DNA from: Pirellulaceae bacterium | GTDB taxonomy: Bacteria; Planctomycetota; Planctomycetia; Pirellulales; Pirellulaceae | NCBI GenBank assembly: GCA_029243025.1 | Contig: JAQWSU010000006.1 | Coordinates: 248,001 to 312,000, forward strand | DNA length: 64,000 nucleotides | Reading direction: 5' to 3' | Shown: positions 45,398-54,669 of the stretch, piece after piece | Position numbering within the stretch: position 1 is the first letter of the stretch | Layout: every line of letters begins with the position of its first letter | Translations under genes and position numbers: made by a program | The notes under the pieces: model-generated | What the model was told of the DNA's origin: nothing | The model's database searches: none | The model's input: only the letters and a program-made list of their open reading frames with translations

Positions 45398-45566
45398 AAA
45401 ATCGCAACTTTTTCCGACAATCCAGTCGCATCTTCTGTTAGGATTTCGCGAAGAAAGTAGAGCAGCACCGAGATCCCATTCGGGGAAAATCGGCTGTGGC
45501 TGAGTCTCGGCTGCCAGGATTGATGCCTCTCGTCCATCGCCACCGTGTTAGCAGTCAGCCCACATC

Positions 45567-48500
45567 ATGATCAACTTTCCCCGCTCGTTCCGACCGAGTC
45601 ACGGATCGACTGACCCTATTTCCCGGCCAAGAAAACGTCGCTGTTCGTTTGAGCCACTTGAGGCTCGACAAGTGCTCGATGGCACCTCTTTGGTGATCAG
45701 CGAATTCATGGCCTCCAACAGCACGACTCTCAAAGATGAATTTCGGGAGTACAGCGATTGGATCGAAATCCACAATCCGACAGAAGAAACCATCTCAGTG
45801 AATGGTTGGCGATTGACGGACGATGCAGAAGATTTGGAAAAGTGGCAACTGCCGGATGTGACCGTACCAGCAGCTGGATTCCTGGTGGTGTTTGCATCGG
45901 GTGCAAACCAGAGCGATCCCGAATCGGAATTGCATTCAAACTTCAAGCTTTCTTCGGATGGCGAATACCTAGGGCTGATCCAGCCCGACGGAACGGTATC
46001 TCACGAGTACAAACCTGACTTTCCGAATCAATCAAACGATGTGTCATACGGCCTTGTGTTTGGTGACGCAGGTGCACAGCCAGACGTACTCAGTTTCTTT
46101 CCAAATTCGACCCCTGGCGAAATCAATCAGGTTGAAGCCATCACCCAATCTGCAGCCGAAGTTCACTTTAACGTTGAACGAGGATTCTTCACAGAACCTT
46201 TCGAAGTCACTTTGTCGGTTGATAATCCTAACGCGGCAATCCGCTACACGACCGACGGAACGGCGCCAACAGCCGAACATGGTCAACTCTACAGCGATGC
46301 GATCACAATTGACACCACCACGACACTTCGCGCGGCTTCGTCCGGTGATGGCTTTTTGACCAGCCAAGTGGGTACGCAAAGCTACATCTTTTTGGACCAC
46401 GTGCTGACACAAGATGGTACGGGTTTACCCGCGGAATGGGGATACTTCGATGATCAAGGACCACGTCGACCCGCCCGCGCCAGCGCTAATTACGGCATGG
46501 ATCCCGACATCGTTAATCACGAAGACTACCAAGAAACCATCAAGGACGACCTACGATCTTTACCCACGATTTCGCTCGTTGTTGATCCAGATGACCTTTG
46601 GGAATTCGAAAACGGACTCTATAGCAATCCCGAACGCAAAGGTGACGATTGGGAGCGACCCATCTCAGTGGAAATGATGGACGGCAATGGTGAAACGCTG
46701 TTGGAAGAAAACGCGGGCGTACGAATCCACGGCGGATGGGCACGACGACTCTCGCAAACCAAAAAGCTCTCGTTCAAGTTAATTTTCCGCAGCCAGTATG
46801 GTGAACCAACTTTGGACTACCCTTGGTTTGGTGAAGACGACCAAACCGAATTCCAGGCCATTGTGCTACGAGCCGGATTCAACGATTCCTATCGCGACAG
46901 TGGATCCGGCAATAACACCTACACACAGGACCAATGGACACGACAAGCTCAACGAGACATGGGCGGTTATACGTCCCGCGACGAATACGCCCATCTGTAT
47001 CTCAACGGCCTCTATTGGGGAGTCTACAGTCCAACCGAACGCATGAATGCCGAATGGGCTGCGTCCACAATGGGTGGTGATCCGGAAGAATGGGACGTCA
47101 TCAACACGGGCGGTAGCGTCATTGACGGCAATACGCGTTCCTTTACCAACTTGATGCGTGCCGTCGATCCGCGACGTGGGGATATCGACTACGAAAACGT
47201 CAAAAGCATGCTGGATGTCGAAGATTTCATCGACTACCTGATTGTCAATCAGTTTGTCGGTAACTGGGATTGGCCGCACAACAATTGGTACGCGTCACGG
47301 CGAAATGTCGAAGGTGAAAAGTGGAGGTTCCACAGTTGGGATGCGGAGGCCGCTTTTCAACGAGGGGTCGTCGAAAATCGAGTGGCGACGAGCGGCACCG
47401 AAACTGGCCCCGCGAAGGTTTATTCGGGTCTACGCAACATTCCGGAATTTCAAGAACTGTATGCGAATCGAATCACCAAACACTTTTCGCCGGGAGGCAC
47501 ACTTTCGACCGAAGCCAACATTGCCAGATTAAATTCGTTGGCGAGCGAAATTGATCGAGCCATGGTCGGCGAATCCGCCAGATGGGGTGACGGCCGGAAT
47601 GATACAGGGCGAGCCATCACCCAAGAAGTTTGGAGAAAACGAATTCAATCGATCAATTCGAACTATTTTGCCAAACGATCTGAACGCGTGTTGCGTCAAT
47701 TCCGTGATGCCAATTTCCTTCCGACTGTTGACGCACCTATCTTCAGCCAACCGGGGGGACAAGTCGATCCAGACAAAGAGATTTCACTCACAACCGATCT
47801 AGTCGATGGTGAAATCCATTACACACTCGATGGATCTGATCCGAAAGGCTCAGACAACCAACCCAGTGAATCCGCGATCTCGCTCAATTTCCAAGATCTC
47901 GTCTCGCAGGATTCACCCGCGAGATTACTCGCGCCCTCAGGCAACGCTCAGGAAACCGATTGGACATCAACCAACTTTGACGATTCCAGTTGGATCCGTG
48001 GGCGAACCAGCATCGGCTTCGATACGGGGGAAATTGAAGACCTGATTTCGGTTTCCAAGGAATTCGATGTTCGGGAGATTCAATCGGCCACAAAACTCAA
48101 TACGGTGGAACTTGCGACTCAATTGCTAGAAGGCATCAACGTCGAAAGTGAACTCGAGCACGAACCGGTCCCCTACCTGAATTTCCTCCACGGCAGCCGG
48201 GGAGGAAATTTTGACGACAATTTGAACTTTGCTGTCAACAAAGACAATTTCGCGATGGACATCAACGGAACAATCCGCGTCAAAGAGAGTGGCGTGTATA
48301 CGTTTCTGTTAACGAGCAACGACGCGGTGCGTTTAATCATCGATGGTAAAGTACTTTACGTCGACGAGGAGCGTCACGGAACTCGCGATAAATTCGTCAC
48401 CACAGAGCTCAGCGCAGGAGACCATGCGGTTAACCTGTTCTGGTTTGATCGTACGGGGACGGCTGTGCTTGAGTTCGCCTACGCACCCGGCGAAAAAACA

Positions 48501-49922
48501 TTGTTTGACGACACGTTCACCATTGTGGGCGACATCAAACATCGCCCCTACACCGAATTAATCCGTACGGATCTGCAAGCCGCACTCTTGAACCAAACCT
48601 CTTCTGCCTACATGCGTATACCGTTTCAAGTCGCAAATCGAGATGAGATCGACAACCTGGTACTCAAAATGCAATACGACGATGGTTTCGTAGCCCATTT
48701 GAACGGAACCGAAATTGCGCGTCGGTCGAGCCCGGATTCGATCGCTTTTGATTCTGCTGCAACGATCAATCGATTTGACGTCGCGGCGATTTCGCCCGAA
48801 CTGATTGATCTTTCAGAGTTTATGGGCTTGCTGCAAGATGGCGACAACATGCTCACCATCCAAGCCCTTAATGTGGACAAGGACGATACTGACATGTTCT
48901 TGTCGCCACGTCTGATGGCTTTCGATAATGGCAAGCCTATTGACCTTGAAAACTCATCAACGGTGAAGGCTCGTGTATTCCGTGACGGAATCTGGTCAGG
49001 CATGACGGAAGCGGATTTCAGCGTCGGCGTACCCGCTACGATCGATGATCTACGCGTAAGCGAAATACATTATCATCCCCGCGCGGCGAACAAGTTCGAA
49101 GCCGAGGCTGGATTCGAAGACGCCGACGATTTTGAATTTATCGAAATTGTGAATATTGGTCCCAATACGATCGACCTCAGCGAAACGCGTTTCGTGACAA
49201 CAACGATTGCAGACTCTCAGGAAGGTGTTGATTTTTCGTTCGCTGGCTCCGCAATCACAGAACTCGGTCCTGGACAACGGGCGGTGGTCGTCGAAGATCT
49301 CCGCGCTTTCGCTTTCCGATATGGAAACAAGCTTCCGGTCGCCGGACAATGGTCAGGCCAATTGAGCAATTCTTCAGAGCAAATTACTCTTCGCATCGGA
49401 GAAGCACTCGTCCAGTCCTTTGCCTATTCCGACACTTGGTATCCTGAGAGTGATGGGCCAGGAGCTTCGCTAGAAGTGATTTCGCCGGCAGAAACTCTCG
49501 CCAGCCGTTGGAATTCGGCCTCCAGTTGGCGAGTGAGCGGATTGGATGGATCACCTGGTTTTGCTCGCGCCAGCCAGCCTGGCGACGCAAATCGAGACGG
49601 CCTATTCGACACTTCAGACTTGATCCTCATATTTAGCGCGAACGAATTCGAGGACGACATCGCCAACAATTCAACCTGGGAAGAAGGCGATTGGGACCGA
49701 GATGGAGATTTCACCACCAGCGATCTGGTGGTTGCGTTCCGCTTCGGAAATTTCATGGATTCTGCGGCAGCTTCCACCGGCGTCAGTCCACAACTGTCGC
49801 CAACGAGCGTGTCACCGCCAAAATCGGCACTCCAACCCTCAGATGCCGAATTGTTTACGGCTTTGGACACTTCCGTCGACGCTCGTGACAAGCTGTTTCG
49901 TGACTGGATCGATCAAGTTTAG
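45567..49922 (+). CDS. Giant secreted protein: LTD, chitobiase-C-like, CotH kinase, PA14 and dockerin-like domains
   Basis: 1,451 residues. Residues 28-38 (FEPLEARQVLD) carry the planctomycete N-terminal motif. Domains by position: lamin-tail domain ~41-160; chitobiase C-terminal-like strand region ~195-275 (AAIRYTTDGTAPT); CotH kinase-like ~325-690 with GVRIHGGWARR, YWGVYSPTER, NWDWPHNNWYASR and WRFHSWDAE; second chitobiase-like ~720-775; PA14-like ~875-965; second lamin-tail ~1,170-1,310; two dockerin-like loops ~1,345-1,410 (DANRDGLFDTSD, DWDRDGDFTTSD). CotH kinases phosphorylate spore-coat proteins in Bacillus; in planctomycetes the target is unknown. The gene follows the CBM9/PEP-CTERM gene after 169 nt. 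Confidence 0.9.
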   Translation: MINFPRSFRPSHGSTDPISRPRKRRCSFEPLEARQVLDGTSLVISEFMASNSTTLKDEFREYSDWIEIHNPTEETISVNGWRLTDDAEDLEKWQLPDVTVPAAGFLVVFASGANQSDPESELHSNFKLSSDGEYLGLIQPDGTVSHEYKPDFPNQSNDVSYGLVFGDAGAQPDVLSFFPNSTPGEINQVEAITQSAAEVHFNVERGFFTEPFEVTLSVDNPNAAIRYTTDGTAPTAEHGQLYSDAITIDTTTTLRAASSGDGFLTSQVGTQSYIFLDHVLTQDGTGLPAEWGYFDDQGPRRPARASANYGMDPDIVNHEDYQETIKDDLRSLPTISLVVDPDDLWEFENGLYSNPERKGDDWERPISVEMMDGNGETLLEENAGVRIHGGWARRLSQTKKLSFKLIFRSQYGEPTLDYPWFGEDDQTEFQAIVLRAGFNDSYRDSGSGNNTYTQDQWTRQAQRDMGGYTSRDEYAHLYLNGLYWGVYSPTERMNAEWAASTMGGDPEEWDVINTGGSVIDGNTRSFTNLMRAVDPRRGDIDYENVKSMLDVEDFIDYLIVNQFVGNWDWPHNNWYASRRNVEGEKWRFHSWDAEAAFQRGVVENRVATSGTETGPAKVYSGLRNIPEFQELYANRITKHFSPGGTLSTEANIARLNSLASEIDRAMVGESARWGDGRNDTGRAITQEVWRKRIQSINSNYFAKRSERVLRQFRDANFLPTVDAPIFSQPGGQVDPDKEISLTTDLVDGEIHYTLDGSDPKGSDNQPSESAISLNFQDLVSQDSPARLLAPSGNAQETDWTSTNFDDSSWIRGRTSIGFDTGEIEDLISVSKEFDVREIQSATKLNTVELATQLLEGINVESELEHEPVPYLNFLHGSRGGNFDDNLNFAVNKDNFAMDINGTIRVKESGVYTFLLTSNDAVRLIIDGKVLYVDEERHGTRDKFVTTELSAGDHAVNLFWFDRTGTAVLEFAYAPGEKTLFDDTFTIVGDIKHRPYTELIRTDLQAALLNQTSSAYMRIPFQVANRDEIDNLVLKMQYDDGFVAHLNGTEIARRSSPDSIAFDSAATINRFDVAAISPELIDLSEFMGLLQDGDNMLTIQALNVDKDDTDMFLSPRLMAFDNGKPIDLENSSTVKARVFRDGIWSGMTEADFSVGVPATIDDLRVSEIHYHPRAANKFEAEAGFEDADDFEFIEIVNIGPNTIDLSETRFVTTTIADSQEGVDFSFAGSAITELGPGQRAVVVEDLRAFAFRYGNKLPVAGQWSGQLSNSSEQITLRIGEALVQSFAYSDTWYPESDGPGASLEVISPAETLASRWNSASSWRVSGLDGSPGFARASQPGDANRDGLFDTSDLILIFSANEFEDDIANNSTWEEGDWDRDGDFTTSDLVVAFRFGNFMDSAAASTGVSPQLSPTSVSPPKSALQPSDAELFTALDTSVDARDKLFRDWIDQV

Positions 49923-50121
49923 CCCAGCGGAACAGCTTGAGCTAGTAATTGGGACGGTGGCCCACTACAGTAGACGAACATTCGATCAACCGCCTCGTAG
50001 TCGTTGTGCAGCTGTAGATGCAGGGACTCGATTCACGTTAGTTGAGTCAGACGAATTGTCGCCACCACCCTGCCTCGTTCATCAATAATTGGTCCACCAT
50101 TCATAAGGTTTCGTCGCATTA

Positions 50122-50856
50122 ATGATTACGGGTCTTTCGGAAAATGATCAACATCCGTTCGCACTGCAAGTCAGCGAATTGCAAAAGGATTACGTGCTCA
50201 AGGGTGAAACCGTCCGTGCTTTGCGAGGCGTTAGCTTTCAGGTCGCCGTCGGTGATTACATGGCCGTGATGGGTCCGTCCGGATCCGGAAAAAGTACCCT
50301 CTTGAATTTGCTCGGCTGCCTGGATCGACCGACGGGTGGTCAATATTACCTGGGAACACAAAATGTGGCGGATCTGGATGACGATCAACTCTCAGAGGTT
50401 CGCGCCTCAAGCATCGGATTCGTCTTTCAATCCTATAATCTGATCCCGCAATTGACAGTGATCGAAAACATCGAAGTGCCACTTCAATATCAAGGAAAGC
50501 TGGGAGCTGAGACCCGCGACTTGTGCTGTGAATTGGCCGAAATGGTGGGGCTTGGCGATCGCTTGAACCACCGTCCCACCGAACTATCCGGCGGTCAGCA
50601 ACAACGCGTTGCCATCGCACGCAGCTTGGTTAACGACCCCTATTTTATTTTGGCCGACGAAGCGACCGGTAACCTAGATTCGAAAACCACGAACGAGATC
50701 CTGCAGTTGTTCGGAAAGCTAAACCGTGAAGGTAAAACAATCATCATAATCACTCACGAAGATGAAGTCGCAGCTCGGACGAAGCGCGTGCTCCGACTTC
50801 GCGACGGTTTGATCGAAAGCGATCAAAGACGTGATCAGGCAGACACGGTCTCCTGA
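50122..50856 (+). CDS. LolD/MacB-type ABC transporter ATP-binding protein
   Basis: 244 residues. Walker A GPSGSGKST, Q-loop FVFQSYNLIP, signature LSGGQQQR, Walker B FILADEATGNLDS and H-loop IITHE are intact and typical of the LolCDE/MacB/FtsE exporter group. These ATPases normally pair with a FtsX-like permease, but none is encoded beside it. The permease must lie elsewhere or this is an orphan. The stop codon falls inside a 14-nt tandem repeat, so the C-terminal end (ADTVS) is defined by the repeat. Confidence 0.95.
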   Translation: MITGLSENDQHPFALQVSELQKDYVLKGETVRALRGVSFQVAVGDYMAVMGPSGSGKSTLLNLLGCLDRPTGGQYYLGTQNVADLDDDQLSEVRASSIGFVFQSYNLIPQLTVIENIEVPLQYQGKLGAETRDLCCELAEMVGLGDRLNHRPTELSGGQQQRVAIARSLVNDPYFILADEATGNLDSKTTNEILQLFGKLNREGKTIIIITHEDEVAARTKRVLRLRDGLIESDQRRDQADTVS

Positions 50857-50882
50857 ACACGGTCTCCTGAACACGGTCTCCT
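50843..50882. repeat. 14-nt tandem repeat across the stop of the ABC gene
   Basis: The unit ACACGGTCTCCTGA occurs at 50843-50856, 50857-50870 and, for its first 12 nt, at 50871-50882. The first copy ends with the TGA stop of the ABC ATPase gene. Because 14 is not a multiple of 3, loss of copies would not shift the frame before the first TGA. It looks like a recent slippage duplication. Confidence 0.9.
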
Positions 50883-51052
50883 TGCCGCCAGACCCACAAA
50901 AAGCGTAGACGAGTACGCAAAAGTGTGGGATGAAATGCAAATCTACTTGCTTCTGACGTATCGCTTCGTGTAGGCTGCCCAACCTTGCTTGGCTCAAAAA
51001 TCTCGTCGATTCAAGCAACTCCGAAGGTCGCAGGTTTTTGACAGAGGCAAAC

Positions 51053-52048
51053 ATGGAAACTGCAAATCCGTTTAAGTGGAATCCACAATGGGTCTTGATG
51101 CTCGTGCTGCTGATTCCAACGGCGGTCGAAGCTCAGAAACCAGTGGATCGGCAGTCGACCGAGACGAACTTTCGTCCTCGACGTTTGCTTAAAGAACAGC
51201 CCGCGATCACTCAATTCGACACCAAGTCGGCAGCGGAAGCGGCGGGTGTACTCGATCCTAACGAGCTCGTCTTAGGCGTCGTCATCGGTGATGAAGCACG
51301 GGCCTATCCGATCAACATGCTTACCGGACCCCGCCGGGAAATCATTAACGACGTTATCAATCAGCGCCCCATCGCTGCCACTTGGTGACATTTGTGCCAC
51401 AACGGCATCGTGTATGCCCGAAATCCCGATCAACGCATCGTTACGCTCGGTGTTTCGGGAATGCTGTGGAATCGCAGTCTCGTCATGTACGACGTTGAAA
51501 CACGCAGCTATTGGAGTCATCTTTTAGGTCGTGCCATGTCCGGACCGAGACGGAATACCGACTTGGAGCAAATCCCCTCGACGATGACAGACTGGGGCGC
51601 CTGGAAACGTCGATACCCGAACACCCGTGTGTTGTGGTTACCACGAAGCAGTCGGCAATACCGACGCGGGTTCTACCAAGCGCCCGAGCAGTTCGTACTG
51701 GGATTGGCTGGAGTCAACCCACCTCGAGCATGGGAATTCACCCAGTTATCTCGACATCCCGTCGTGAACGATCAAATCGACAGCAAGCGGGTGGTCGCCG
51801 TCTTTGACCCAGATACGGTCACTGCCCGACTCTACTCAAGCGAGCTACGAGGGAAAATCCTTGAATTTGAGCGGGATGCCAAAGGATTTCTCGATGTGCA
51901 AACGCGAAGCCTGTGGGATCGAATTACGGGCGAGTGTATCGCGGGTCAATACAAAGGTGCGAAACTCGTACCCATGCCAGCGATTGTCTCTTATCGTAAC
52001 ACCTGGCTGACGTTTCATCCGAAAACAGATTTCGGATCGCCCCGCTAA
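51053..52048 (+). CDS. DUF3179 exported protein with in-frame UGA at a conserved Cys (candidate selenoprotein)
   Basis: 331 codons from the ATG at 51053 (AGAGG upstream) with one internal TGA at 51386-51388. The same frame continues without further stops to 52048. Signal peptide ~13-30. The family landmarks are all present: LVLGVVIGDEARAYPIN, EIINDVINQRPIAATW, then UGA-H-L-C-H-N-G-I-V-Y. DUF3179 proteins have a CxxC here (TYCPLC-type), so the UGA stands at the first Cys: residue 112, with Cys115 kept. The TGA codon may be read as selenocysteine. The alternative is a one-base nonsense mutation of TGC or TGT, which would leave a 111-residue fragment. No selenocysteine genes are in this window. 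The molecular function of DUF3179 is not known. Confidence 0.8.
51389..51418 (+). promoter_or_regulatory. Candidate bacterial SECIS-like hairpin downstream of the in-frame UGA
   Basis: After the TGA, GGCAT (51404-51408) pairs exactly with ATGCC (51414-51418) around the 5-nt loop CGTGT, whose second base is G. The loop starts 20 nt after the TGA. This fits the published outline of bacterial SECIS elements: a short stem, small loop and G in the first loop bases, about 16-37 nt after UGA. A second 4-bp hairpin (TTGT/ACAA, 51392-51402) lies closer to the UGA. Such short stems also arise by chance. Confidence 0.45.
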
Positions 52049-52051
52049 GAC

Positions 52052-52288
52052 CTATGATTTTTTCACTCGGTCGTCACGCTTTCCCGGTCGACAAATCACG
52101 AACAACGCACCGGCGACAACGAGCATGATGATCAAGTATGACATGACATAGCTTTTTGGCTTCTCTTCTTTTTGCAGGCCTTGCGCCACACAAACACCCG
52201 TTTGCAGCAACCAGATCAGACCCACCACAAAAAACCAATGCCAACCATTACGGAGCTTGATGAAAGTACGGGTAGCGATAGATGACAT
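52052..52288 (-). CDS. Small two-helix membrane protein of unknown function
   Basis: 78 residues from the ATG at 52288, with GGAGTG seven nt upstream. The longer frame to 52351 lacks such a site. Helices lie at ~15-35 (HWFFVVGLIWLLQTGVCVA) and ~48-67 (VMSYLIIMLVVAGALFVIC), with a basic tail. It converges with the DUF3179 gene, the two stops being 3 nt apart. Family unknown. Confidence 0.7.
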   Translation of the reverse strand: MSSIATRTFIKLRNGWHWFFVVGLIWLLQTGVCVAQGLQKEEKPKSYVMSYLIIMLVVAGALFVICRPGKRDDRVKKS

Positions 52289-52488
52289 CAAAATCACTCC
52301 GAAAACCAACAGCTTGAATCCCCCGTCGGGGGAAGAACGGATTTTACTCACCCAGACATCTCAGGGTGACGGGTCCACTCGGTACTGTCAAGTAAACCTC
52401 GACATGTCAAGAAATCGACACGCAGCATCGAACGAACTTATCTCACCATTGTACTTGAGGCTGATAATGGCGAAAGGTCTGGCACGGA

Positions 52489-53811
52489 TTAGTGGGCCAA
52501 TCGTGCTTTGATTTCTTCGATCCAATCCAATCCCACCGTCGACAGATCTTGAGTCGATCCGTCTCGTAAATCCTTGACTTGGCAAGTGCTCGCATTGAGC
52601 TCACGATCACCGGCGATGACGGCCAAACGGAAGCCACGACGGTCGGCGTATTTCAACTGCGGCCCCAGTTTTTTCGGCTCCGGAAAAAGCTCAACGCCCA
52701 GCCCAGCAGCGCGAAGCTGTGTTGCCAAGGCGAGGTACTCATGCAGCCGCTCCGAATCAAAAAACGGGATGAAGATCGGCGCTGGGGTTCGCGTTTTTTC
52801 GATCAGTTGTAATTCCTCCATCGCAGCCAAGAGGCGATCTAGTCCTAGCGACGCACCAATTCCTGGCAGCCGTTGCTTGGTGTACACCGAAGCCAGATCA
52901 TCGTAACGCCCACCCGAACAGACACTGCCAATCTCCGGCAATTCGGTCAGGAACGTCTCCACGACGGTGCCGGTGTAGTAATCCAAACCCCGGGCGATCG
53001 AGACGTCCACCCGCAGCTTCTCGGCTGCGACACCCGCAGCCGAAGCACCTTCCACAACTTGCCGTAACGCGGCAACGCCCGACTCACCTTCTTCGTTTCC
53101 AGCAACTAAGGGCTCCAACTGTGACAGTATCTGTTCGTTCGATCCCTCGAGTTGTGCAAGTGAAAGAATTTCATTCGCCTGCTGCTCCGTGGTGCCCGCC
53201 ACCGATCTCATTTCAGCGACAACCTTGTCGTGTCCAATTTTCGGCAACTTATCTAATGCACGTAAGACGGCCGTTGATTGATCGGATAAATCAAGTTTGG
53301 CCAGCAATCCAGACAAAACTTTTCTGTTGTTGAAGCGGATCTGGAAACCATCCATGCCGATCGCTTGGATCAGGTCATGAATCACAAGGACCGTTTCGAT
53401 GTCTGCCGTCAGGGACTCCGTTCCAATCGTATCGAAATCACATTGCATAAATTCGCGATAGCGTCCACGATGCGTGTTCTCACCCCGCCAGACTTTGGCA
53501 ATGTGATAGCGTTTAAAAGGCACGCCTAACTGGCCCACATGCTGAGCAACAAAGCGAGCCAACGGTACCGTCAAGTCAAATCGCATACCAACGGCACGAC
53601 CACCGTGATCCTCAAAGCTATACATGAGTCGGTCCGATTCGTCGCCACCTTTACCTTGAAGAATCTCCAAGTACTCTAAGACGGGCGTATCGATTGGACT
53701 GTATCCGAACGACCGATAGACACGCTGAGCGGTTGCGATTAGCTGCTCACGTGGAATCATGGCCTCCGGGAGTGAATCTCGAAAGCCTTTCAGAGTGCGC
53801 GGGTTGATCAT
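52489..53811 (-). CDS. hisS: Histidyl-tRNA synthetase
   Basis: 440 residues, class II synthetase that charges tRNA-His. Motif 1 lies in GFRDSLPEAMIPREQ..., motif 2 in FKRYHIAKVWRGENTHRGRYREF, the His-specific loops in ARGLDYYTGTVVE, and motif 3 in GIGASLGLDRLLAAME. The C-terminal anticodon-binding domain covers ~335-435 (ELFPEPKKLGPQLKYADRR). Length is as expected for bacterial HisS. It stands alone on this strand, flanked by a small membrane protein and a YkgJ-type gene. Confidence 0.98.
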   Translation of the reverse strand: MINPRTLKGFRDSLPEAMIPREQLIATAQRVYRSFGYSPIDTPVLEYLEILQGKGGDESDRLMYSFEDHGGRAVGMRFDLTVPLARFVAQHVGQLGVPFKRYHIAKVWRGENTHRGRYREFMQCDFDTIGTESLTADIETVLVIHDLIQAIGMDGFQIRFNNRKVLSGLLAKLDLSDQSTAVLRALDKLPKIGHDKVVAEMRSVAGTTEQQANEILSLAQLEGSNEQILSQLEPLVAGNEEGESGVAALRQVVEGASAAGVAAEKLRVDVSIARGLDYYTGTVVETFLTELPEIGSVCSGGRYDDLASVYTKQRLPGIGASLGLDRLLAAMEELQLIEKTRTPAPIFIPFFDSERLHEYLALATQLRAAGLGVELFPEPKKLGPQLKYADRRGFRLAVIAGDRELNASTCQVKDLRDGSTQDLSTVGLDWIEEIKARLAH

Positions 53812-53878
53812 CTTTGCGGCCTAAGTAAGTAGAGAACGTTCACGGCGAATCGTGCCGCATCGATGGAAACTTCACAAG

Positions 53879-54316
53879 CTAGCCGATGACCGGTAACAGT
53901 GATGGCTTGGGACTGCGAATTCCCCGGCCACGCCGCGGCGGCAAAACGGTTTCCGCATATTCGTAGACCTGCTCAGGAGTTTCGAAGTATTGGTCGTAAG
54001 TCCAATCGTCTTCGTACTCGCAGTTGTCAGTCGTGTAGTCGCGGCAAATCTGCGGTCGTGTTTCGTAAATACCGCAACGATGGTCCGCCTGCAAATGCTT
54101 ACAAGTCGTATGGACCATCAAATACCAATCACCGCTCTCGACAAATACCGTCGCTCGGTCGTGGAGCAAATACCAACGGATGTATTCAAAATCTCGCCAT
54201 TCGGTCGGTATGTCGATCGGCAAAGCAAAATATCTACAACATTTTGCCGTGCAGTAATCGCACAGGACTTCGCCAGACGCCAAAGCGTCTCGGCTGACTT
54301 TTTCGACAGTCGCCAT
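53879..54316 (-). CDS. YkgJ-family cysteine-cluster protein
   Basis: 145 residues from the ATG at 54316, which has GAGGTG just upstream; the frame to 54358 adds an unconserved extension. The cluster CDYCTAKCC near the N-terminus, then C in TTCKHLQADHRCGIYETRPQICRDY and a later C, give the Cys pattern of the YkgJ/FliB-like group. This is believed to bind zinc or iron. The rest is a small alpha/beta body. It is not linked to flagellar genes here. It lies 67 nt upstream of hisS on the same strand. Confidence 0.9.
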   Translation of the reverse strand: MATVEKVSRDALASGEVLCDYCTAKCCRYFALPIDIPTEWRDFEYIRWYLLHDRATVFVESGDWYLMVHTTCKHLQADHRCGIYETRPQICRDYTTDNCEYEDDWTYDQYFETPEQVYEYAETVLPPRRGRGIRSPKPSLLPVIG

Positions 54317-54669
54317 CGTCACCTCAAGCCTTAGGTAAAGCCTTTTATTTACCGCCATAGGCTATCAAACGACCGACGGTCGATCCAGCGGGCACCCCCA
54401 TCTGCCAGTTCAGCACTGCCTGACAATTTCCCCGCTAAATTGAAGGAGAGATGAAGAATCAGTGAAAGTGTAAAATCAATCTCTTACTCGATCTCCTTCA
54501 CGTCCGTATAGTTAGCTAGGTCGCTGCCAAGTAACCGCACGGGTCCATCGACCCCCCAGAATCATCGCGATCCCCCGTGCTAGCAAATGTGGCTTTGCTC
54601 TTGTTCGGCGAGTAAAACAGCCCTTTCGCTGCTTCGCAGATGACCGATCACCTCGACCGGGAGACCCTG

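Noticed and set aside
50843-50882. CRISPR-like array
   Set aside because: The 14-nt units are directly tandem without spacers.
51386-51388. UGA read as tryptophan through a variant genetic code
   Set aside because: TGA ends several secure genes in this window, for example the MoxR-cluster vWA gene and the ABC ATPase, so the standard code applies.
51053-52048. Reading the DUF3179 locus as two separate genes
   Set aside because: Both parts are in the same frame and join exactly within a conserved motif; the second part has no ribosome-binding site or ATG at its start.
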